64,000 nt of DNA from Rhizobium sp. Leaf262 (GCF_001422245.1 NZ_LMMM01000021.1:62001-126000); one strand, 5' to 3'; shown: positions 49,546 to 60,608, numbered from the stretch's first letter. The notes: generated by a model not told the origin, from the letters alone. A program made the numbers and translations.

Positions 49546-50037
49546 ATGTTCGATCGTATCCAGTCGTTTTTCCAGAACCTCGCTCATGGCGGATCTTCCG
49601 AAGACTTTGCACCCGACGATCTTCGGGTTGCTATCGCAGCTCTGTGTTTTCAGGTGATGGAGGCAGACGGGACGGTGTCCAACGTCGAACGTCAGCGTTT
49701 GCGGCAACTTCTTCAGGAGCATTATCAACTCAGTGCAGGCAAGCTGGACGCGCTGATGGATGCAGGACGGGAGGCCGGACGCGAAGCAGTGGATTATTAC
49801 CGGTTCACAGCCGATATCCGCCGTCACCTCGACGAAGACAAGCGTATCGAACTGATCGGCATTCTCTGGGATATCGTTTACGCGGATGGCGAACGCAATG
49901 AAATGGAAGATCACGTGATCTGGCGCGTGGCAGACCTACTCGGTGTGTCAGTCAGAGACCGGGTCCTTCAACGCCAGCAAGCGGCAACCCATGTCAATCT
50001 TTCCGACGAGGCCGATAGTCAGAAAGATGTCGTCTGA
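49546..50037 (+). CDS. TerB-family helical protein
   Basis: This 163-aa protein is a TerB-like helical domain with the acidic metal-binding pattern VMEADGTVSNVERQRL and IVYADGERNEMEDHVI. Members occur in tellurite-resistance operons, but many, including this one, are isolated. The ATG at 49546 has AAGGA 5-6 nt upstream. It lies 18 bp after hemY and probably belongs to that transcript. Confidence 0.88.
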   Translation: MFDRIQSFFQNLAHGGSSEDFAPDDLRVAIAALCFQVMEADGTVSNVERQRLRQLLQEHYQLSAGKLDALMDAGREAGREAVDYYRFTADIRRHLDEDKRIELIGILWDIVYADGERNEMEDHVIWRVADLLGVSVRDRVLQRQQAATHVNLSDEADSQKDVV

Positions 50038-50061
50038 TCAAACTCCTGCGCTGCTGGTGGA

Positions 50062-50490
50062 TTAGCCGCGTAGGACTTCCGTCAGCCTGACGCCGATAAT
50101 GTGGTCTTGGTTGTCCGAAACGATTTCGCCCCTACCAATCATCTGACCATTGACGCGAATTTCGACTGGATCGCCGAGACGCTTGTTGAGCAAGATGACC
50201 TGATCACGCGTCAGAGACATAAGTGCGGACACCGGAACCTGAGCTTGGCCGATGACCACTTCCATGGTCAACGGAATTTCCTCAAAATGATTGGCAGAGG
50301 GGTGGTGCGAAGGATTGACTGAACGCACTTCATGCAGCACCGGTTTGCCCCAGTCTGTGAGGTGCGCGCGCACGGTCTCGGCTGCTGGGACAGGCAAATT
50401 TTTCGTCAGACCAATGCTGTAAGGCTGGCTGAAAATTGCCCCGAATGCTGGCCATGACAAGGCCGCGCCACCATCGTTTGAATCCATCAT
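50062..50490 (-). CDS. FliN/FliM-type SpoA-domain protein, orphan
   Basis: This protein of about 142 aa carries a C-terminal SpoA (FliMN_C) domain: PLTMEVVIGQAQVPVSALMSLTRDQVILLNKRLGDPVEIRVNG ends in [21 protein letters not shown]. Such domains form the flagellar switch C-ring or type III secretion sorting platforms. There is no flagellar gene nearby, so this is either an accessory switch component or a repurposed SpoA protein. Two adjacent ATGs at 50490 and 50487 follow GGGG; the exact start is uncertain. It converges on terB. Confidence 0.8.
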   Translation of the reverse strand: MMDSNDGGAALSWPAFGAIFSQPYSIGLTKNLPVPAAETVRAHLTDWGKPVLHEVRSVNPSHHPSANHFEEIPLTMEVVIGQAQVPVSALMSLTRDQVILLNKRLGDPVEIRVNGQMIGRGEIVSDNQDHIIGVRLTEVLRG

Positions 50491-50880
50491 GGAACACCCC
50501 AGCAAAATCGAATCAACCCGTCATGGGCATGCATGTATCCTATCGTGCTGCGCTGCCACGCAGGACGGAAATCTCGGCCGCGATAACGAGATCGTTAACA
50601 AGGCTTTAACATCCACAGGGCAATGCCGACACATCCACGCGCGGCGGGTTGCGTGTATCAAAACGGTGCGTTTTCCCGCGGTGAAACAGGGTGAGTTGGA
50701 TTTGCGACGCAATTCCACATCGGGTGTGCCGTAAACGCCACCTGCAAGACCAGCATAGGTCGTCTAAACGATAAGGCAGGAAAGCAACGACTGCCATACG
50801 CAGGGAAAGCCTGAAATCGAACCACTTGCCGGTTGCTGTACGAATGACTAGATGTCATCCAACAACGAATGGAGACATTG
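50491..50880. other. 390-bp gap without a recognised gene
   Basis: No frame here has coding character or a ribosome site. It probably holds the promoters of the FliN-like gene and of yggT. I see no strong hairpin, dyad or riboswitch-like structure, and a small RNA cannot be excluded. Confidence 0.5.
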
Positions 50881-51171
50881 ATGCTTGCCCTGTTTCAGAC
50901 AATAGATCTGGCCTTGAACCTTTATACCTGGGTGCTGATTGCCAGCGCTATCTTCTCCTGGCTTTACGCCTTCAACGTCATCAATTCTTCAAACCAGTTC
51001 GTCGGAGCAATCGGCAGCTTCCTTTATAATGTCACAGAACCGGCCTTGCGGCCGATCCGCCGTATTCTGCCGAACCTTGGTGGCATCGACATTTCGCCGA
51101 TCATCCTGTTGCTGATCATTTTCTTCATCAGATCTTTGATGTGGAACACGATTTATCCGATGGTTGCCTGA
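50881..51171 (+). CDS. YggT-family inner-membrane protein
   Basis: This 96-aa protein has two hydrophobic stretches ([20 protein letters not shown] and [15 protein letters not shown]), separated by the amphipathic [23 protein letters not shown] typical of YggT. The function is unknown; some members affect osmotic tolerance and division. ATG 50881 has GGAGA 5 nt upstream, better than the ATG 12 bases before. A terminator follows. Confidence 0.9.
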   Translation: MLALFQTIDLALNLYTWVLIASAIFSWLYAFNVINSSNQFVGAIGSFLYNVTEPALRPIRRILPNLGGIDISPIILLLIIFFIRSLMWNTIYPMVA

Positions 51172-51185
51172 TTTCATCAAAAAAA

Positions 51186-51221
51186 AGAAACCTCCGGACC
51201 GACACGACCCGGAGGTTTCTT
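51186..51221. terminator. Terminator between yggT and ppa
   Basis: AGAAACCTCCGG and CCGGAGGTTTCT form a perfect 12-bp stem around 11 bases, with an A-run before and a T-run after it. It can act for yggT on the plus strand and ppa on the minus strand. Confidence 0.85.
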
Positions 51222-51246
51222 TATTGAGCTGCAGCCGTAGCTTAAA

Positions 51247-51780
51247 TCAGGCCTGAGCCTTGTAGCGCTCGATGGCTTCAACGATCAGCTTCTTGGCAAC
51301 GTCGACATTCTGCCAGCCGCCCATCTTCACCCATTTGCCGGGCTCCAGATCCTTGTAGTGCTCGAAGAAGTGCTCGATCTGCTTCAGCGTAATCTCAGGC
51401 AGGTCGGTGTAGTTCTGCACCTTGTCGTAACGCTGCGTCAGCTTTGGCGCAGGAACTGCGAGGATTTTTTCGTCCTTGCCGCCGTCGTCTTCCATGATCA
51501 TGACGCCGATCGGGCGCACGTTGATCACGCAGCCTGGAACCAGCGGACGTGTGTTGCAGATAAGAACATCGATCGGATCGCCGTCTTCCGAAAGCGTGTG
51601 CGGTACGAAGCCGTAGTTACCCGGATATGTCATCGGGGTGTAGAGAAAACGGTCAACGATCAGAGCGCCGGCGTCCTTGTCCATTTCGTACTTGATCGGA
51701 TGGCCACCAACGGGGACCTCCACGATCACATTGATATCATCCGGCGGGTTCTTGCCGATAGAAATAGCATCGATACGCAT
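51247..51780 (-). CDS. ppa: Inorganic pyrophosphatase
   Basis: This 177-aa family I enzyme hydrolyses pyrophosphate to phosphate, pulling biosynthetic reactions forward. The active-site motif EDGDPIDVL and the [21 protein letters not shown] region are clear. The ATG at 51780 has GAGGGA before it; an in-frame ATG further upstream would add 19 residues not found in the family. It is transcribed towards yggT. Confidence 0.96.
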   Translation of the reverse strand: MRIDAISIGKNPPDDINVIVEVPVGGHPIKYEMDKDAGALIVDRFLYTPMTYPGNYGFVPHTLSEDGDPIDVLICNTRPLVPGCVINVRPIGVMIMEDDGGKDEKILAVPAPKLTQRYDKVQNYTDLPEITLKQIEHFFEHYKDLEPGKWVKMGGWQNVDVAKKLIVEAIERYKAQA

Positions 51781-51943
51781 TCGCTTCCCTCGATTAGGTG
51801 GGTTGGACTGGCATGTCGATACTGGGAAAGTCGCCACTTTGCAACACGGCTACGCCGTTTGAGGCAAAACGCCTCACAAAAACAACGGGTTTCCGCTATG
51901 AAAAAAGAGGTTTCTAATTGGGGTCAGACAGACACCGGGACGC

Positions 51944-51971
51944 GCGACGACTGCGAGAAAGCAGTCGTCGC
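51944..51971. repeat. Perfect hairpin upstream of ppa
   Basis: GCGACGACTGC and GCAGTCGTCGC are perfect 11-base arms around GAGAAA. No T-run flanks it. It lies between the small membrane protein gene and ppa, both on the minus strand, and could be a transcript end or a structured leader. A shorter stem, GAGGC/GCCTC, lies about 75 bp away towards ppa. Confidence 0.5.
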
Positions 51972-52007
51972 AGCTGCTAAAATTCTAAGCCAGCTGGCCT
52001 ATCGGCC

Positions 52008-52244
52008 TTAGAGGTCGATGATCGTCCCGCGGCCATCGCTCCAGACGCGCATGTTCTGCTGATCGCGCTGACGCGGCTTGACGGGAATGGGAGCGGGCTT
52101 GAGCCGGGCCGACAGCAGGCGGGCGGCACTGAGCACCGCCAGGGTGCCGATAAGCGCAACCGTCAGAGATGCTGTGAAGAGTGCGGCCAGAGCCAGAACT
52201 GCAATGCTGGAAGCCGCGAAGAAGAATGTACGAATGCCCTGCAT
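52008..52244 (-). CDS. Small membrane protein of unknown function
   Basis: This 78-aa protein has two adjoining hydrophobic segments (GIRTFFFAASSIAVLALAAL and ASLTVALIGTLAVLSAARLL) and a short basic tail ending DQQNMRVWSDGRGTIIDL. I recall similar short proteins in rhizobia but no function. An AAGG site precedes the ATG at 52244. A longer in-frame extension would run into the divergent lyase and is not supported. Confidence 0.6.
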   Translation of the reverse strand: MQGIRTFFFAASSIAVLALAALFTASLTVALIGTLAVLSAARLLSARLKPAPIPVKPRQRDQQNMRVWSDGRGTIIDL

Positions 52245-52355
52245 GATCCAAACCTTTCTGTCCAGACGAATGTGGGCTTTCTTTGCGTCGCTTGCAAGAG
52301 GATGCACACCGCCTATCTGCTTGCGAATGTCACAAAAGGTTGACACAAGTGCGGC

Positions 52356-53267
52356 ATGGCCGATTTTTATTTTAGCAATACTGTTCGCCCACGCCGTTCG
52401 CTTCTGTCGGTGCCTGCCATAAACCTGCGCGCACTTGCAAAACTCAAGGCGTTGGATTGCGATGGCGTCATTTTCGATCTGGAAGATTCGGTCGCACCCG
52501 ACGTGAAGGACGAAGCGCGCGGCAATCTCCTGACCTTCTTCAAAGAGACGCCGCTGGCCGGTCGCGAAACCATCATCCGCATCAATCCCACCTCGACCAA
52601 CGTTGGACAACGGGACTTGAAGGCGGCTTTGGAATGCGCGCCAAGTGCGATCCTTTTGCCGAAGGTGGAGCAGCCATCCCATATTCAGGATGTGGCCGAA
52701 CTTCTGGCGGAAGCCGATGCACCGGAGACCGTCAAAATCTGGGCGATGATCGAGACGCCGAAGGGTGTCCTGAACGCCGCAGCCATTGCCGAATCCTCAC
52801 ACACGCAAGCAGCCCGGCTCGGAGCATTCGTGGTCGGTCTCAACGATCTGCGCAAGGAAACCCGCGTTCCCGCTGAAGCACGCCGCACCTATCTCGTGCC
52901 GTGGCTGATGCAGATCGTCTTGGCTGCACGTGCCTACGGGCTCGATGTCATCGACAGCGTCTCCAACGATTTCCGCGATCTCGATGCCTTTGCCGCAGAA
53001 TGCGAGCAGGGCCGCGCCATGGGCTTCGATGGCAAGATGCTGATCCATCCCGCCCAGATCGACGCCGCAAACCGGGCTTTTGCGCCCGCTGACGAGGCAT
53101 TGGAAGAAGCCCGCGAGATTATTGCAGCTTTCGCAAAACCGGAATCTGTGGGATTGAACGTCATCAATTCCAACGGGCGCATGATCGAAAGGCTGCATGT
53201 CAGCCAGGCCGAAAGGCTTGTGGCAATGGCCGAGATCATCGACCAGAGAAAGGCAGAGAAAGAATGA
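52356..53267 (+). CDS. HpcH/HpaI-family CoA-ester lyase (CitE-like)
   Basis: This 303-aa TIM-barrel enzyme has the metal and CoA motif DCDGVIFDLEDSVAPDVKDEAR and the acidic AMIETPKGVLNA. GFDGKMLIHPAQID and the C-terminal EEAREIIAAF are also typical of CitE-like lyases. Such enzymes cleave or form malyl-CoA or citramalyl-CoA, possibly removing toxic acyl-CoAs. The substrate is not certain. It overlaps the next gene by ATGA. Confidence 0.88.
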   Translation: MADFYFSNTVRPRRSLLSVPAINLRALAKLKALDCDGVIFDLEDSVAPDVKDEARGNLLTFFKETPLAGRETIIRINPTSTNVGQRDLKAALECAPSAILLPKVEQPSHIQDVAELLAEADAPETVKIWAMIETPKGVLNAAAIAESSHTQAARLGAFVVGLNDLRKETRVPAEARRTYLVPWLMQIVLAARAYGLDVIDSVSNDFRDLDAFAAECEQGRAMGFDGKMLIHPAQIDAANRAFAPADEALEEAREIIAAFAKPESVGLNVINSNGRMIERLHVSQAERLVAMAEIIDQRKAEKE

Positions 53268-53470
53268 AAGTCTATCGTTTCATCACCGGCCCTGACGACG
53301 CGAAATTTTGTCACCGCGTCACCGAAGCCCTCAACAAGGGCTGGGAACTCGCTGGCTCCCCCACCTATGCCTTCAACGCGGCAACGGGCGTGATGCACTG
53401 CGGCCAGCCGGTCATCAAGACTGTAGAAGGTAAGGAATATCATCCGGATATGAAGCTGGGCGAGCAGTAA
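53264..53470 (+). CDS. DUF1737 small protein
   Basis: This 68-aa protein starts MKVYRFITGPDDAKFCHRVTEALNKGWELAG and contains SPTYAFNAATGVMHCGQPV, matching the DUF1737 domain. The domain often accompanies CitE-like lyases, and its ATG overlaps the lyase stop (ATGA), indicating coupling. The function is unknown. Confidence 0.88.
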   Translation: MKVYRFITGPDDAKFCHRVTEALNKGWELAGSPTYAFNAATGVMHCGQPVIKTVEGKEYHPDMKLGEQ

Positions 53471-53497
53471 GGGCCAAAACGCTGACGCAACGGCGGA

Positions 53498-53938
53498 TCA
53501 ACGATCCGTCGCTGCCTCGTCGGCGCTTTCTTCGATCCGCTCCATGTCGTCATCCGACAGGCCGAAATGGTGGCCGATTTCGTGGATGAGGACGTGGGTG
53601 ATGATGTCGCCCAGCGTTTCCTCGTTTTCGGCCCAGTAATCCAGGATCGGGCGGCGATAGAGGGTGATACGGTTCACCATCTCGCCGGTTTCCATGGTAA
53701 AACGCTCGGAGATGCCGCGCCCTTCGAACAGGCCGAGCAGATCGAACGGCGTTTCGAGTGCCATGTCCTCGAACACCTCATCGGTCGGGAAATCCGCGAT
53801 CTCGATGATCAGGTCCTTGGTCAGTGCGCGAAACTCTTCCGGCAGATGGCCATATGCCTCGATGGCAAGCGATTCGAACGCTGAAATTGTCGGCGCGTGG
53901 CGATCCCGCCAATCGTCGGTTTTGTCTATGCGGGCCAT
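53498..53938 (-). CDS. Zincin-type metallopeptidase
   Basis: This 146-aa protein has the zinc-peptidase motif HExxHxxGxxD at H119, E120, H123, G126 and D129 (LIHEIGHHFGLSDDD). It belongs to a small family of short metalloproteases (DUF1025-type) of unknown substrate. The acidic C-terminus ends DEAATDR. It faces the DUF1737 gene in a convergent arrangement. Confidence 0.9.
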   Translation of the reverse strand: MARIDKTDDWRDRHAPTISAFESLAIEAYGHLPEEFRALTKDLIIEIADFPTDEVFEDMALETPFDLLGLFEGRGISERFTMETGEMVNRITLYRRPILDYWAENEETLGDIITHVLIHEIGHHFGLSDDDMERIEESADEAATDR

Positions 53939-54266
53939 TTCTGCTCCTTGTTGTGAGGCCCATATAAACCCTTGACGTAAAAATTTCGAGGCCTCTTTGC
54001 CACAAGCAGCAAAATCGCCCCAGAATCTTGCGCATCAGGGTTATTTTTCAGGGCCTGATGACCTTGACAGAAAGGGGCTCCTCGCATATCCCACACGCAA
54101 ATTGATGGCGTATTGCGCCTTCTGTTTGCATCGCTTTGTCAAAAGCGGTTTCACCGGCAGGGTTTCAAGAGGTCTCGAGCCTCCCAAATCTCCGCTATTC
54201 GACTGATAAAAAGACGGCCAGACCGCATTTGCGGGCAGAGCCGGAACGAACATGAAAGGATAAAAA
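53939..54266. other. 328-bp gap with the rplU leader
   Basis: No gene is seen here. A sigma70-like promoter sits near 54064-54092, so the rplU message would carry a leader of about 170 nt. Inside this leader GAGG-TCTCGAG-CCTC resembles a T-arm, but no complete tRNA can be built. The metallopeptidase promoter lies at the left end on the minus strand. Confidence 0.5.
54064..54092 (+). promoter_or_regulatory. Candidate sigma70 promoter of rplU-rpmA
   Basis: TTGACA (54064-54069) is followed after 17 bases by TATCCC (54087-54092). The -35 is perfect and the -10 is moderate. The position fits the start of a long ribosomal-protein leader. Confidence 0.45.
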
Positions 54267-54581
54267 ATGTTCGCAGTCATCAAGACCGGCGGTAAGCAGT
54301 ACCGCGTAGCGGCCAACGACGTGCTCACAATTGAAAAGTTGGAAGCAGACGCTGGCGCAACTGTAGAATTCACCGAAGTTCTCGTGATCGGCGTTGGCGC
54401 TGACGCACAGTTCGGCGCACCTTTCGTTGCGGGCGCAACGGTCAAGGCCGAAGTTGTCGAACACAATCGCGGCAAGAAGGTCATCGCCTTCAAGAAGCGT
54501 CGTCGTCAGAACTCCAAGCGTACGCGCGGTCATCGTCAGCATCACACCGTCGTCCGCATCACGGACATCGTTGCTGCCTAA
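54267..54581 (+). CDS. rplU: 50S ribosomal protein L21
   Basis: This 104-aa protein starts [25 protein letters not shown], diagnostic of L21, a component of the large ribosomal subunit that contacts 23S rRNA. The C-terminal [23 protein letters not shown] is basic, as expected. AGGA precedes the ATG. It is followed by rpmA 40 bp on. Confidence 0.98.
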   Translation: MFAVIKTGGKQYRVAANDVLTIEKLEADAGATVEFTEVLVIGVGADAQFGAPFVAGATVKAEVVEHNRGKKVIAFKKRRRQNSKRTRGHRQHHTVVRITDIVAA

Positions 54582-54621
54582 TCGGCGCGACACGGGAAAC
54601 TAGGTTTAAAGGAGCAATCCA

Positions 54622-54891
54622 ATGGCACATAAAAAAGCTGGTGGTTCTTCGCGTAACGGTCGCGATTCCAACTCCAAGCGCCTTGGCGTAAAGAAGTTCG
54701 GCGGCGAAGCTGTCATTCCAGGCAACATTATTCTGCGCCAGCGCGGCACGCAGTGGCATCCGGGCGCCAATGTCGGCCTCGGCAAGGACCACACGATTTT
54801 CGCGCTGACCGCCGGTAATGTATCCTTCCGCACGAAGGGCAATGGCCGCGTATACGTGTCTGTGGCACCGAAAGCGGAAGCAGCAGAATAA
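54622..54891 (+). CDS. rpmA: 50S ribosomal protein L27
   Basis: This 89-aa protein starts [28 protein letters not shown]. It is the L27 protein at the peptidyl-transferase site, whose N-terminal tail reaches the tRNAs. AAAGGAG precedes the ATG. It forms an operon with rplU and is ended by a strong terminator. Confidence 0.98.
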   Translation: MAHKKAGGSSRNGRDSNSKRLGVKKFGGEAVIPGNIILRQRGTQWHPGANVGLGKDHTIFALTAGNVSFRTKGNGRVYVSVAPKAEAAE

Positions 54892-54955
54892 GCCGGTAGC
54901 GTCATATGCAGCCGGTGTCCCAATGACCCGGCTGAGACGTAACAGGTTCAGTCAC

Positions 54956-54995
54956 AAAAAAGGGGAGTTGGGGCACCACCCAACTCCCCTTTTTT
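54956..54995 (+). terminator. Strong terminator after rpmA
   Basis: GGGGAGTTGGG and CCCAACTCCCC, extended by A6/T6, make a 17-bp stem around the loop GCACCA. It lies 64 bp after rpmA and only 25 bp before the next start codon. Confidence 0.9.
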
Positions 54996-55020
54996 CTTAA
55001 CCTCATGGAGGGACTGAACC

Positions 55021-55653
55021 ATGCAAGCTGAATTGTTAAGGGTAGACCAATCACGGTCACCCGAAGAACGGCCGAGACCCGATCGGTCAAGGAGCGATTG
55101 CCCCGTCTTATTATCGTCAAGGCTCGTTATGCGCGCCCCTCACGAAGAAGACATTGACGCCCTTGCCCATCTTGCCAACAACGCCAATATTGCGACCATG
55201 GTGTCGCGTATGCCGCACCCTTACACGGCCAAAGACGCCGCGGATTTCGTGCGACGTGCAAAAGTGGGCGAGATTGGCAAGTGCGTCTATGCGATTACCC
55301 GCATGGAGAACGGCGAGTTTATGGGCTGCTGCGGGCTGGAACCGCAGGAAGACGGCAAGACGCTCGAAATGGGCTACTGGCTGGGCGAACCTTACTGGAA
55401 CAACGGCTACACCACCGAAGCGGCTCATGCCCTGATCGACATGGCCTTCCGCACGCGTGACATCGAGCAGATCGATGCCCGTTGCCGCGTCACCAACATC
55501 GCATCGCGCCGCGTCATACAAAAGTGCGGTTTTCAGCTTCAGGGTTCCGGCATGGTCGGTTCTCTGGCGCTTGGCGGCATGGTTCCGGTCGAATGGTACA
55601 GGCTGGATCGCAAGACATGGGTATCGCTCAGAAGCTGGGGAGATATGCGATGA
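55021..55653 (+). CDS. GNAT N-acetyltransferase, RimJ/RimL type (first of a pair)
   Basis: This 210-aa protein has a 30-residue Arg-rich N-terminal extension, then a GNAT fold with RLVMRAPHEEDIDALAHLANN. The acetyl-CoA region is GYWLGEPYWNNGYTTEAA, and RVTNIASRRVIQKCGFQLQG follows. These resemble RimJ/RimL enzymes that acetylate ribosomal-protein N-termini; the actual substrate is unknown. GGAGGGA precedes the ATG. A second GNAT gene overlaps its stop. Confidence 0.88.
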   Translation: MQAELLRVDQSRSPEERPRPDRSRSDCPVLLSSRLVMRAPHEEDIDALAHLANNANIATMVSRMPHPYTAKDAADFVRRAKVGEIGKCVYAITRMENGEFMGCCGLEPQEDGKTLEMGYWLGEPYWNNGYTTEAAHALIDMAFRTRDIEQIDARCRVTNIASRRVIQKCGFQLQGSGMVGSLALGGMVPVEWYRLDRKTWVSLRSWGDMR

Positions 55654-56240
55654 GGACGGCTCAATCGATGCGGTCCCCAGCCGCCGCGACAGCGGCTTCG
55701 CAAAGCCCCTGCCCGACATTGAAGACCAACCGTCTGGCGCTGCGCCCGCAGCGCCTTGCGGATGCGGGCAGCATTGCGGAATCGTTGAGCGATTTTCAGG
55801 TCACGCGCATGTTGGCGCGTGTTCCGGCCCCCTATTACAAGCAGGATGCTCTGGAATGGCTGATCCTTCGCACGTCCGGCACCCTGCCGGATTGGGATTT
55901 CGCCATAACCTGCGGCGATGACACGCTGATCGGGGTCGTCTCGATCGAACGGCTTCATGACGAGTGGCGTCTTGGCTATTGGCTCGGTCGCGCCCATTGG
56001 GGCAAGGGCTACATGACTGAAACCGTGGCTGCGGTCGTTGAGCATTTCTTCGAGCGCAAGCCCGGCGAAGTGCTCTATTCCGGCGTGTTTGCCGACAATC
56101 CTGCCTCGTTGCGGGTGCAGGACAAGCTCGGTTTCCACATCAACGGATGCAAGGAAGTCTATGCGGTTGCCCGGGCAAGCATGGTCACGCATCTGGATAC
56201 CGCACTGACCGCAGAGGCATTTCGCGCGGCCCGACCATGA
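55650..56240 (+). CDS. GNAT N-acetyltransferase, RimJ/RimL type (second of a pair)
   Basis: This 196-aa acetyltransferase is similar in plan to the preceding one: LKTNRLALRPQRLADAGSIAESL, GYWLGRAHWGKGYMTETVAAVV and VFADNPASLRVQDKLGFHING. The ATG overlaps the first gene's stop (ATGA) and has GGGGAG upstream, so the pair is coupled. It probably arose by duplication. The substrate is unknown. A hairpin follows. Confidence 0.88.
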   Translation: MRTAQSMRSPAAATAASQSPCPTLKTNRLALRPQRLADAGSIAESLSDFQVTRMLARVPAPYYKQDALEWLILRTSGTLPDWDFAITCGDDTLIGVVSIERLHDEWRLGYWLGRAHWGKGYMTETVAAVVEHFFERKPGEVLYSGVFADNPASLRVQDKLGFHINGCKEVYAVARASMVTHLDTALTAEAFRAARP

Positions 56241-56253
56241 AGAAATCGAAACG

Positions 56254-56279
56254 AGGCCGGTTTCATCGCAAACCGGCCT
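56254..56279 (+). terminator. Probable terminator after the GNAT pair
   Basis: AGGCCGGTTT and AAACCGGCCT form a 10-bp stem around six bases, followed by TGCTCTAT rather than a clean T-run. Termination may be partial. It precedes obgE by 140 bp. Confidence 0.5.
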
Positions 56280-56398
56280 TGCTCTATCGGCTCTCACGCC
56301 ACGATAATCTTTGACCTTGAGAGCCTGCGCCTATATTTGGATCGGCAGATCCTTTTTTAAAAAGCAAGACCGCAAACCTTTGCTGGAATTGCCACTAA

Positions 56399-58645
<2,247 letters not shown>

Positions 58646-58653
<8 letters not shown>

Positions 58654-59932
58654 ACAGGCCGTGAAGCAGAGCCATGATATTGAAACGCTGATGATGTCCA
58701 TCGGCGCTCAGGCAAAAGCTGCTTCGCGACCGTTGTCCATCGCGAGCGCAGATCAGAAGAACCGCGCTTTGCTGGCGATGTCATCTGCCATCGAGGCTTC
58801 GAAAGACAGAATTCTCGAAGCCAATGTCAGAGACCTCGCTGCCGCCGAAAGTACAGGCGTTGTCGCCTCCTTCATCGACCGCCTGAAACTGGACGATGCA
58901 CGGATCGCAAGCATTGCCGAGGGCATTCGCTCCATCGCAGCCCTTGCCGATCCCGTCGGTGAAGTCGTCGCTGCCTGGGATCGCCCCAATGGCCTCAAGA
59001 TCGAGCGTGTTCGCACGCCGCTCGGCGTCATCGGCGTCATCTATGAAAGCCGCCCAAACGTGACGGCGGATGCCGGCGCGCTATGCCTCAAAGCAGGCAA
59101 CGCCGTGATCCTGCGCGGCGGCTCCGATTCGCAATATTCATCGCGTGCTATCCATGCCTGCCTCGTGGAAGGTTTGAAGATCGCGGGACTTCCAGAGCAT
59201 GCGATCCAACTCGTGCCCGTCACAGACCGCGCCGCGGTCGGCAGCCTGCTTGGTGGTCTGCGCGGCACGGTGGATGTGATCGTTCCACGCGGCGGCAAAA
59301 GCCTCGTTGCACGCGTGCAGTCTGAAGCGCGCGTTCCCGTCTTCGCCCATCTGGAAGGCATCTGCCACGTCTATGTCGATCAATCCGCAGATCTAGATAT
59401 GGCGAAGAGAATTGTGCTGAACGCCAAGATGCGTCGTACCGGCATTTGCGGTTCTGCGGAAACGCTGCTGGTCGATGCCGCTGCCGTATCCACGCATCTG
59501 GAACCGTTGGTCAGGATTTTGCTGGACGCCGGTTGCGAAGTGCGTGGCTCCGAGATCGTGCATAAATCCGTCGAAGGTGTGAAAGCAGCGACGGAAGAAG
59601 ACTGGCGCACGGAATATCTCGACGCCATTATTTCGGTCACCGTCGTGGACGGTATTTCCGGTGCGATCGAACATATCGGCACCTATTCCTCCAATCACAC
59701 CGAAGCGGTGATTGCAGAAGATTCCACTGTGGTCGAACGTTTCTTCAACGAAATCGACTCAGCCATCCTGCTGCACAATGCCTCGACGCAATTTGCCGAT
59801 GGCGGCGAGTTCGGCATGGGTGCGGAAATCGGCATTGCCACCGGCAAGATGCATGCGCGAGGCCCTGTCGGTGTCGAACAGCTGACGTCCTTCAAATACC
59901 GTGTGCATGGCACCGGCCAGACGCGGACATGA
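58646..59932 (+). CDS. proA: Gamma-glutamyl phosphate reductase
   Basis: This 428-aa enzyme reduces glutamyl phosphate to the semialdehyde, the second step of proline synthesis. The catalytic Cys is in [13 protein letters not shown] near residue 267; [21 protein letters not shown] is a family marker. I chose ATG 58646, which has AAGG 9 nt upstream, over the ATG nine bases before, which is too close to that site. It overlaps the proB end by 8 bases. Confidence 0.96.
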
Positions 59933-59935
59933 TAT

Positions 59936-60559
59936 GTGACTGACGATACCGGTCTGAACAAGCACCACCTCACCATGCCGCATACGGAGCGCGGCATGGT
60001 CATCGGCCTGTTCGGCGGGTCGTTCAATCCACCCCATGCGGGCCATGCGCTGGTTGCCGAAATCGCACTGAGGCGTCTCGGCCTTGATCAGCTGTGGTGG
60101 ATGGTCACACCCGGCAATCCCTTGAAAAACAAGGCAGAGCTTGCACCGCTGAAAACCCGCATCGAGGCCTGCGAAAAGCTGATGAGCGATCCGCGCGTCA
60201 AGGTCACGGCGTTCGAGCAATCGCTCGGCATCAGTTACACGGCCAATACGCTGGCGAAGATCAAGGCCAGAAATCCGCATGTGCATTTCATCTGGATCAT
60301 GGGCGCGGATAATCTGCGCACATTCCATCGCTGGCAGAAATGGCGCAAGATCGCTGAAACCTTCCCGATTGCCGTCATCGACCGGCCCGGCGCGACCTTG
60401 GCCTACCTGTCCTCCACCATGGCGCAGGCTTTTAGCCATGCGCGGGTGGATGAGGACGATGCCGGTGTTTTGTGGACCAAGACCGCGCCCGCCTGGGTTT
60501 TCATCCACGGACCGCGCTCGACGCTCAGTTCCACGGCGCTGCGCAACGGTCATAGATAA
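59936..60559 (+). CDS. nadD: Nicotinate-nucleotide adenylyltransferase
   Basis: This protein of up to 207 aa makes nicotinate adenine dinucleotide for NAD synthesis. GLFGGSFNPPHAGHALVA is the nucleotidyl-transferase signature and LSSTALR the second motif. The start is uncertain: GTG 59936 or ATG 59975 (MPHTERG). GTG has a weak GGA before it, and ATG has no clear site. It lies 3 bp after proA. Confidence 0.93.
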   Translation: MTDDTGLNKHHLTMPHTERGMVIGLFGGSFNPPHAGHALVAEIALRRLGLDQLWWMVTPGNPLKNKAELAPLKTRIEACEKLMSDPRVKVTAFEQSLGISYTANTLAKIKARNPHVHFIWIMGADNLRTFHRWQKWRKIAETFPIAVIDRPGATLAYLSSTMAQAFSHARVDEDDAGVLWTKTAPAWVFIHGPRSTLSSTALRNGHR

Positions 60560-60608
60560 AGTATGACGTGCGGATTGCGTCCCCACATCTTGAAAACTTA
60601 ACGCTTTG

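Noticed and set aside
49546-50037. Tellurite-resistance operon
   Set aside because: Only a lone TerB-like gene is present, without terC, terD, terZ or telA, so resistance should not be inferred.
54161-54195. tRNA-like T-arm (GAGG-TCTCGAG-CCTC) before rplU
   Set aside because: The loop does not match the T-loop consensus, one stem pair is mismatched, and no acceptor, D-arm or anticodon arm can be built around it.
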